A stretch of DNA of 64,000 bases from Rhizobacter sp. Root404 (GTDB lineage Bacteria; Pseudomonadota; Gammaproteobacteria; Burkholderiales; Burkholderiaceae_C). This document shows positions 60,931-64,000 of this stretch, in pieces. The stretch covers positions 124,001 to 188,000 of the forward strand of contig NZ_LMDS01000006.1 in NCBI RefSeq assembly GCF_001425865.1. Direction: 5' to 3'. Numbering within the stretch: the first letter of the stretch is position 1; each line of letters opens with the position of its first letter. The position numbers and the translations under genes are program-made. Under the pieces are notes generated by a model that was not told the origin of the DNA, did not search any database, and saw only the letters and a list, made by a program, of their open reading frames with translations.

Positions 60931-62535
60931 ATGACTCAAGGTCGGGGGGTTGCGGACGATAAGTGTTCCGTGCCGCTCCTTTGCCATCGCTCCATCCGCA
61001 CTCACCTGCTGACCCTGGTCGCCGCCTGCGTGATCCCGGCGATCGTCGCGTCCGCGTTCCTCGTGTACCAGAACCACCGTCTGCAACGCGAGCGCACCTA
61101 CCTCGATGCCGAGCGCGTCGCACGCAACCTGGTCGCCGACGTCGACGGCGAACTGCAGGGCATCGAATCGGGCCTGCGGGTGCTCGCCACGTCGGCAGAA
61201 CTGGAACGCGGCGACCTGCCGACCTTCCACACGCGTGCGCTCGAGGCCCTGAAGTTCCAGAACGCCGACAGCTATGCCTTGACCGACCGCAGCGGCCAAC
61301 TCGTGCTGAGCACGCTGCGCCCGTTCGGCAGCCTGCTCGCGCCGAGCGGGGTGGCCGCGCAACTGGCGCCGGTGTTCAGCGCGCGGTCGGTCGTGCTGAG
61401 CGACCTGTTCCAGGGCACGCTGATCAACCGGCCCCTGATCGTGATGGCGGTCCCGGTCCAGCGCCGGGGCGAGGTCGTCTACACGCTGAACGCCAGCCTG
61501 TCGCCGCAGCGCCTGACCGACATCCTGGTGCGACAGAAGCTGCCCGAGGGCTGGGTCGCGGCGCTGCTCGACAGCTCCGGCACGATCGTGGCGCGCAGCC
61601 GCGACGCCGCCCGGTTCGTCGGCCAGCGCGCCGTGGAGCCGCTGATCAAGGCGTCGCACGAGCGCCGCGAGGGCACGCTCGAGACCGTGACCAAGGACGG
61701 CGTGCCGGTGCTGACGGCGTACAGCCGCTCCGGCACGTCGACGTGGACGATCGCGGTCGGCGCGCCGCGCCAGGCCCTCATCGCGCAGGTCGAGCAGGGG
61801 CTGACCGGGATCGGCATCGGCATGATGGTCGCGCTCGTGTTCGGGCTCTGGCTGGCCTCCTCGATCGCCGCGCGGATCGCCAGCGCCGTGCGCGGCCTGA
61901 TCGAGCCGGCGCTGGCGCTCGGCAGCGGGCGCCCGGTGGAGCTGCCGCCGCAGCCCCTGCGCGAGACGCAGGCGGTCGGCCAGGCGCTGCAGCGCGCGGC
62001 CCAGATGCTGGCCCAGGCGCAGCACCTCGCGAACCACGACGGCCTGACCGGGTTGTGCAACCGCATGCTGTTCGACGAACTGGCGCGCCGCGAACTGGCC
62101 GAGGCCCGGCGCTACGGCCGCGCGCTCGCGGTGCTGGCGATCGACCTGGACGGCTTCAAGGAAGTGAACGACCGGCACGGCCATGCCGCCGGCGACGCGG
62201 TGCTGAAGGGCGCCAGCGAACGCATCCTGGGCATGGCCCGCGCGACCGACACGGTCGCCCGCCTCGGCGGCGACGAGTTCGCGATGCTGCTGCCCGGCGC
62301 CGATCGCGACGGCGCGAGCCGCTTCGCCGCGACGCTGGTCGAAGCGCTCGGGCGGCCCTACCCGGGCGTGGGCACGGCCGTGTCCGCGAGCATCGGCGTG
62401 GCGCTGCTCTCCGAGGCCGGCACCACCGTGACGACGGTACTGAAGCGCGCCGACGGCGCGCTCTACGACGCCAAGCGCGCCGGCAAGAACCGCGTGATGG
62501 TGTGGAGCGACACGATCGCCGACGCCTTCGCCTGA
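60931..62535 (+). CDS. Diguanylate cyclase with periplasmic Cache domain
   Basis: This 534-residue protein has a helix (about residues 25-45), a periplasmic double-Cache-like sensor (about 48-285), a second helix (about 292-312), a HAMP-like linker, and a GGDEF domain (about 365-525). The active motif GGDEF is intact at 446-450, and the product-inhibition site RATD at 437-440 has the right five-residue spacing before it. It should make cyclic di-GMP and be limited by product. This balances the HD-GYP phosphodiesterase encoded 2.4 kb away. The ATG has no clear ribosome site and the upstream region has the A+T-rich GTAACAATATGAG. Confidence 0.92.
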   Translation: MTQGRGVADDKCSVPLLCHRSIRTHLLTLVAACVIPAIVASAFLVYQNHRLQRERTYLDAERVARNLVADVDGELQGIESGLRVLATSAELERGDLPTFHTRALEALKFQNADSYALTDRSGQLVLSTLRPFGSLLAPSGVAAQLAPVFSARSVVLSDLFQGTLINRPLIVMAVPVQRRGEVVYTLNASLSPQRLTDILVRQKLPEGWVAALLDSSGTIVARSRDAARFVGQRAVEPLIKASHERREGTLETVTKDGVPVLTAYSRSGTSTWTIAVGAPRQALIAQVEQGLTGIGIGMMVALVFGLWLASSIAARIASAVRGLIEPALALGSGRPVELPPQPLRETQAVGQALQRAAQMLAQAQHLANHDGLTGLCNRMLFDELARRELAEARRYGRALAVLAIDLDGFKEVNDRHGHAAGDAVLKGASERILGMARATDTVARLGGDEFAMLLPGADRDGASRFAATLVEALGRPYPGVGTAVSASIGVALLSEAGTTVTTVLKRADGALYDAKRAGKNRVMVWSDTIADAFA

Positions 62536-62548
62536 CGCGCCGCCGCGG

Positions 62549-63610
62549 TCAGCGGGTGTTCAGGAAGAAGCGCACCATCTCGGCCGACGCGTCGGGCCCG
62601 CGCGGATCGGTGTACGAGCCGTCGGCGCTCCCGCCCGACCAGGCGTGCGCGCCGCCGTGCACCAGCCACGCTTCGACCCGCGGGCGGCCGGCACCATCGG
62701 CGTAGACGGTGCGGGTGTAGGCACGGCCGCGGGCCGAGCCGCGTTCGCCGGGGGTCGCGGTCAAGGGCTCGGTGCCCGCCACCGCCTGCGCGACGATCGC
62801 CTCGCCGTTGCGCGCCACCACCGTCGCGTCCTGGTCGCCGTGGAACACGATGGTGCGCGGGACGCGCGCGCCGGGGGCGACGCGCGGCGGCGCCTTGGCG
62901 GCGCGTCCGCCGCTCATCGCCATGAACGCCGAGCCCACGTCGTGCGCGGCGCCGATCGGCAGGCCCGAATGCGCGCCCACCGCGGCGAACACGTCCGGAT
63001 GCGTCTGCCCGAGGATCACCGCCATCGCCGCGCCCGCGGACAGGCCGGCGACGAAGACGTGCGCCGGGTCGACACGGTGGTCGCGCGCCACGTCGGCGAC
63101 GATGCCCGCGAGGATCGCCGGTTCGCCGCCCTCGCGGCGCTGGTCCTCGGGTCGGAACCAGTTCCAGCAGTTCGAGCCGTTCGCGTTCCGCGATTGCGCC
63201 GGGTAGGCGACCAGAAAGCCGTGTTGCGCGGCCAGCGCATTCATCCGCGTGCCGGCCGCGAAGTCGTCCGGGTCCTGCTTGCAGCCGTGCAGCATCACCA
63301 CCAGCGGCCGCGGTGTGCCACCGGCGCCGGCCGGCACGTAGAGCCTGTATGAGCGGCTGCCCGCCGCGCCGGAGTGGGTGCGCGAGAGGAAAGAACCGCC
63401 GTCGACCCGCTCGACAAAGGGCAACGGTTCGTCGCCCGGCGGCGCCGCCGGCGCATCGGCCGGCCGGGCGGGCGCATCCTGCGCCAGGCCGGCCGACTCG
63501 AGGGCGCGACGGATCGTCTCGGAAACGCTGCGGGTGGTGCCGCTGGTCGGGTCGAGCCCGGCCGAGCGCAGGGCGCGCTCGATGGTGTCGGAGATCGTGT
63601 TCAGGCTCAT
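62549..63610 (-). CDS. PHB depolymerase family esterase
   Basis: This 353-residue alpha/beta hydrolase belongs to the esterase PHB depolymerase family. The oxyanion segment is VVMLHGCKQDPDDFAAG near residue 107, the nucleophile serine is in FVAGLSAGAAMAVI near 180, the acid is in FHGDQDATV near 255, and the histidine in VHGGAHAWSGG near 318. No signal peptide is seen. The N-terminal 40 residues hold a tandem repeat, SDTIERALRSAGL then SETIRRALESAGL. The start was set at the ATG at 63610; an earlier one at 63646 has a fair ribosome site (AGGG) and is also possible. It is convergent with the cyclase gene. Confidence 0.88.
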   Translation of the reverse strand: MSLNTISDTIERALRSAGLDPTSGTTRSVSETIRRALESAGLAQDAPARPADAPAAPPGDEPLPFVERVDGGSFLSRTHSGAAGSRSYRLYVPAGAGGTPRPLVVMLHGCKQDPDDFAAGTRMNALAAQHGFLVAYPAQSRNANGSNCWNWFRPEDQRREGGEPAILAGIVADVARDHRVDPAHVFVAGLSAGAAMAVILGQTHPDVFAAVGAHSGLPIGAAHDVGSAFMAMSGGRAAKAPPRVAPGARVPRTIVFHGDQDATVVARNGEAIVAQAVAGTEPLTATPGERGSARGRAYTRTVYADGAGRPRVEAWLVHGGAHAWSGGSADGSYTDPRGPDASAEMVRFFLNTR

Positions 63611-63825
63611 GAAGGTCCGTGAAGGAGAAATGGTGCAGTGCAGCATAGTGCCCTGAATTTCGATTCCGGGTCATCGGCAGCAACCCTTTCCCGTGTGGGA
63701 CATCGCCTACCCCGACGGCGCCGGGTGCCGCCTGTCGTCCTACAGCACGAGCCGCTGCAGGCCGGCACGGGCGCCGAGGTGCGCTGCTTAAGCTCAGCGA
63801 ACCAAGAAACCGAGGAGAACCCCGC

Positions 63826-64000
63826 ATGAGAACCATCCTGATCCCCGCCGCCCTGGCGTCGCTGTTTGCCCTCGCCGCCTGCGACAAGCCGGCCGTCGTG
63901 GCCGTTCCGGCCCCGTCGCCGGCCCCGTCGACCGTCGTCGTCCCGGGCCCTCCGGGTCAGCCCGGTCCGCAGGGCGAGTCCGGCAAGGCGGGCGACACGA
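63826..64000 (+). CDS. Lipoprotein with collagen-like Gly-X-Y repeats (3' end cut off)
   Basis: The first 58 residues are visible and the gene runs out of the window. A lipoprotein signal (MRTILIPAALASLFALAAC) ends with the lipobox LAAC, so the mature protein would be lipidated on that cysteine. A short proline- and valine-rich linker (VPAPSPAPSTVVVPG) follows, then Gly-X-Y triplets (GPPGQPGPQGESGKAGDT). Such triplets form collagen-like triple helices in bacterial surface proteins. A good AGGAG ribosome site lies 9 bases upstream of the ATG. The number of repeats and any head domain are unknown. The 215 bases before it, after the esterase start, show no other feature. Confidence 0.8.
   Translation, partial: MRTILIPAALASLFALAACDKPAVVAVPAPSPAPSTVVVPGPPGQPGPQGESGKAGDT

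Overview
The window is about 70% G+C, densely coded on both strands and shows no mobile DNA. Gene content (five-step histidine degradation, LplT-Alr-RadA neighbourhood, TctAB, a long Orn/Lys/Arg decarboxylase next to an ATP-grasp protein) and the codon and start-site style suggest a betaproteobacterium of the order Burkholderiales, perhaps the Rubrivivax/Leptothrix/Methylibium group. The genus cannot be fixed from the sequence alone. No tRNA, rRNA, IS element, prophage or CRISPR array was seen. Almost all intergenic gaps are short.

Region 1 (1-9058) is a complete hut regulon apart from the cut hutU: hutU-hutD-hutF-hutI forward, hutG reverse, a NitT/TauT-type ABC importer forward, hutH reverse and the repressor hutC forward. 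HutF plus HutG define the pathway through formylglutamate. Two similar 18-bp near-palindromes, one in each divergent hut gap, are probable HutC operators.

Region 2 (9084-30860) is mostly housekeeping and small accessory genes: a YecA-type SEC-C protein, a phosphoesterase, a TetR regulator, an aldehyde dehydrogenase, a YegD-like Hsp70, an aromatic aminotransferase, glutathione peroxidase, an atypical receiver protein, lplT, alr, arfB, DUF2141 plus a carotenoid oxygenase, a RidA protein, radA, a DUF1232 protein, an ornithine-cyclodeaminase homologue with a MaoC protein, a methyltransferase divergent from a GIY-YIG-like protein, ogt, a NUDIX hydrolase and a GH19 enzyme with a basic tail.

Region 3 (30947-41674) is the most interesting. 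On the minus strand run gabT, gabD, a nitrilase-family amidase, a 966-residue decarboxylase, an ATP-grasp ligase and a C45-type Ntn hydrolase. Several of these genes overlap by four bases, and a MocR/GabR regulator is divergent. I infer an amine pathway: decarboxylate a basic amino acid, ligate and later cleave an amide, and feed the product through GABA and succinate semialdehyde. The exact substrates are unknown.

Region 4 (41745-51475) has an AGXT-type aminotransferase, malQ, a threonine aldolase and a DFR-like reductase. It then has a FixJ-type regulator with a DctB-like sensor kinase, followed by tctA and tctB without a tctC.

Region 5 (51560-62535) is a signalling block. An overlapping minus-strand operon encodes an HD-GYP response regulator, a periplasmic solute-binding protein, a membrane PAS kinase and a hybrid kinase with receiver and HPt domains. 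It is divergent from an OmpR-type regulator across a gap with an FNR-like box, and is followed by a membrane kinase and a GGDEF cyclase. The window ends with a PHB-depolymerase-family esterase and the start of a lipoprotein with collagen-like Gly-X-Y repeats.
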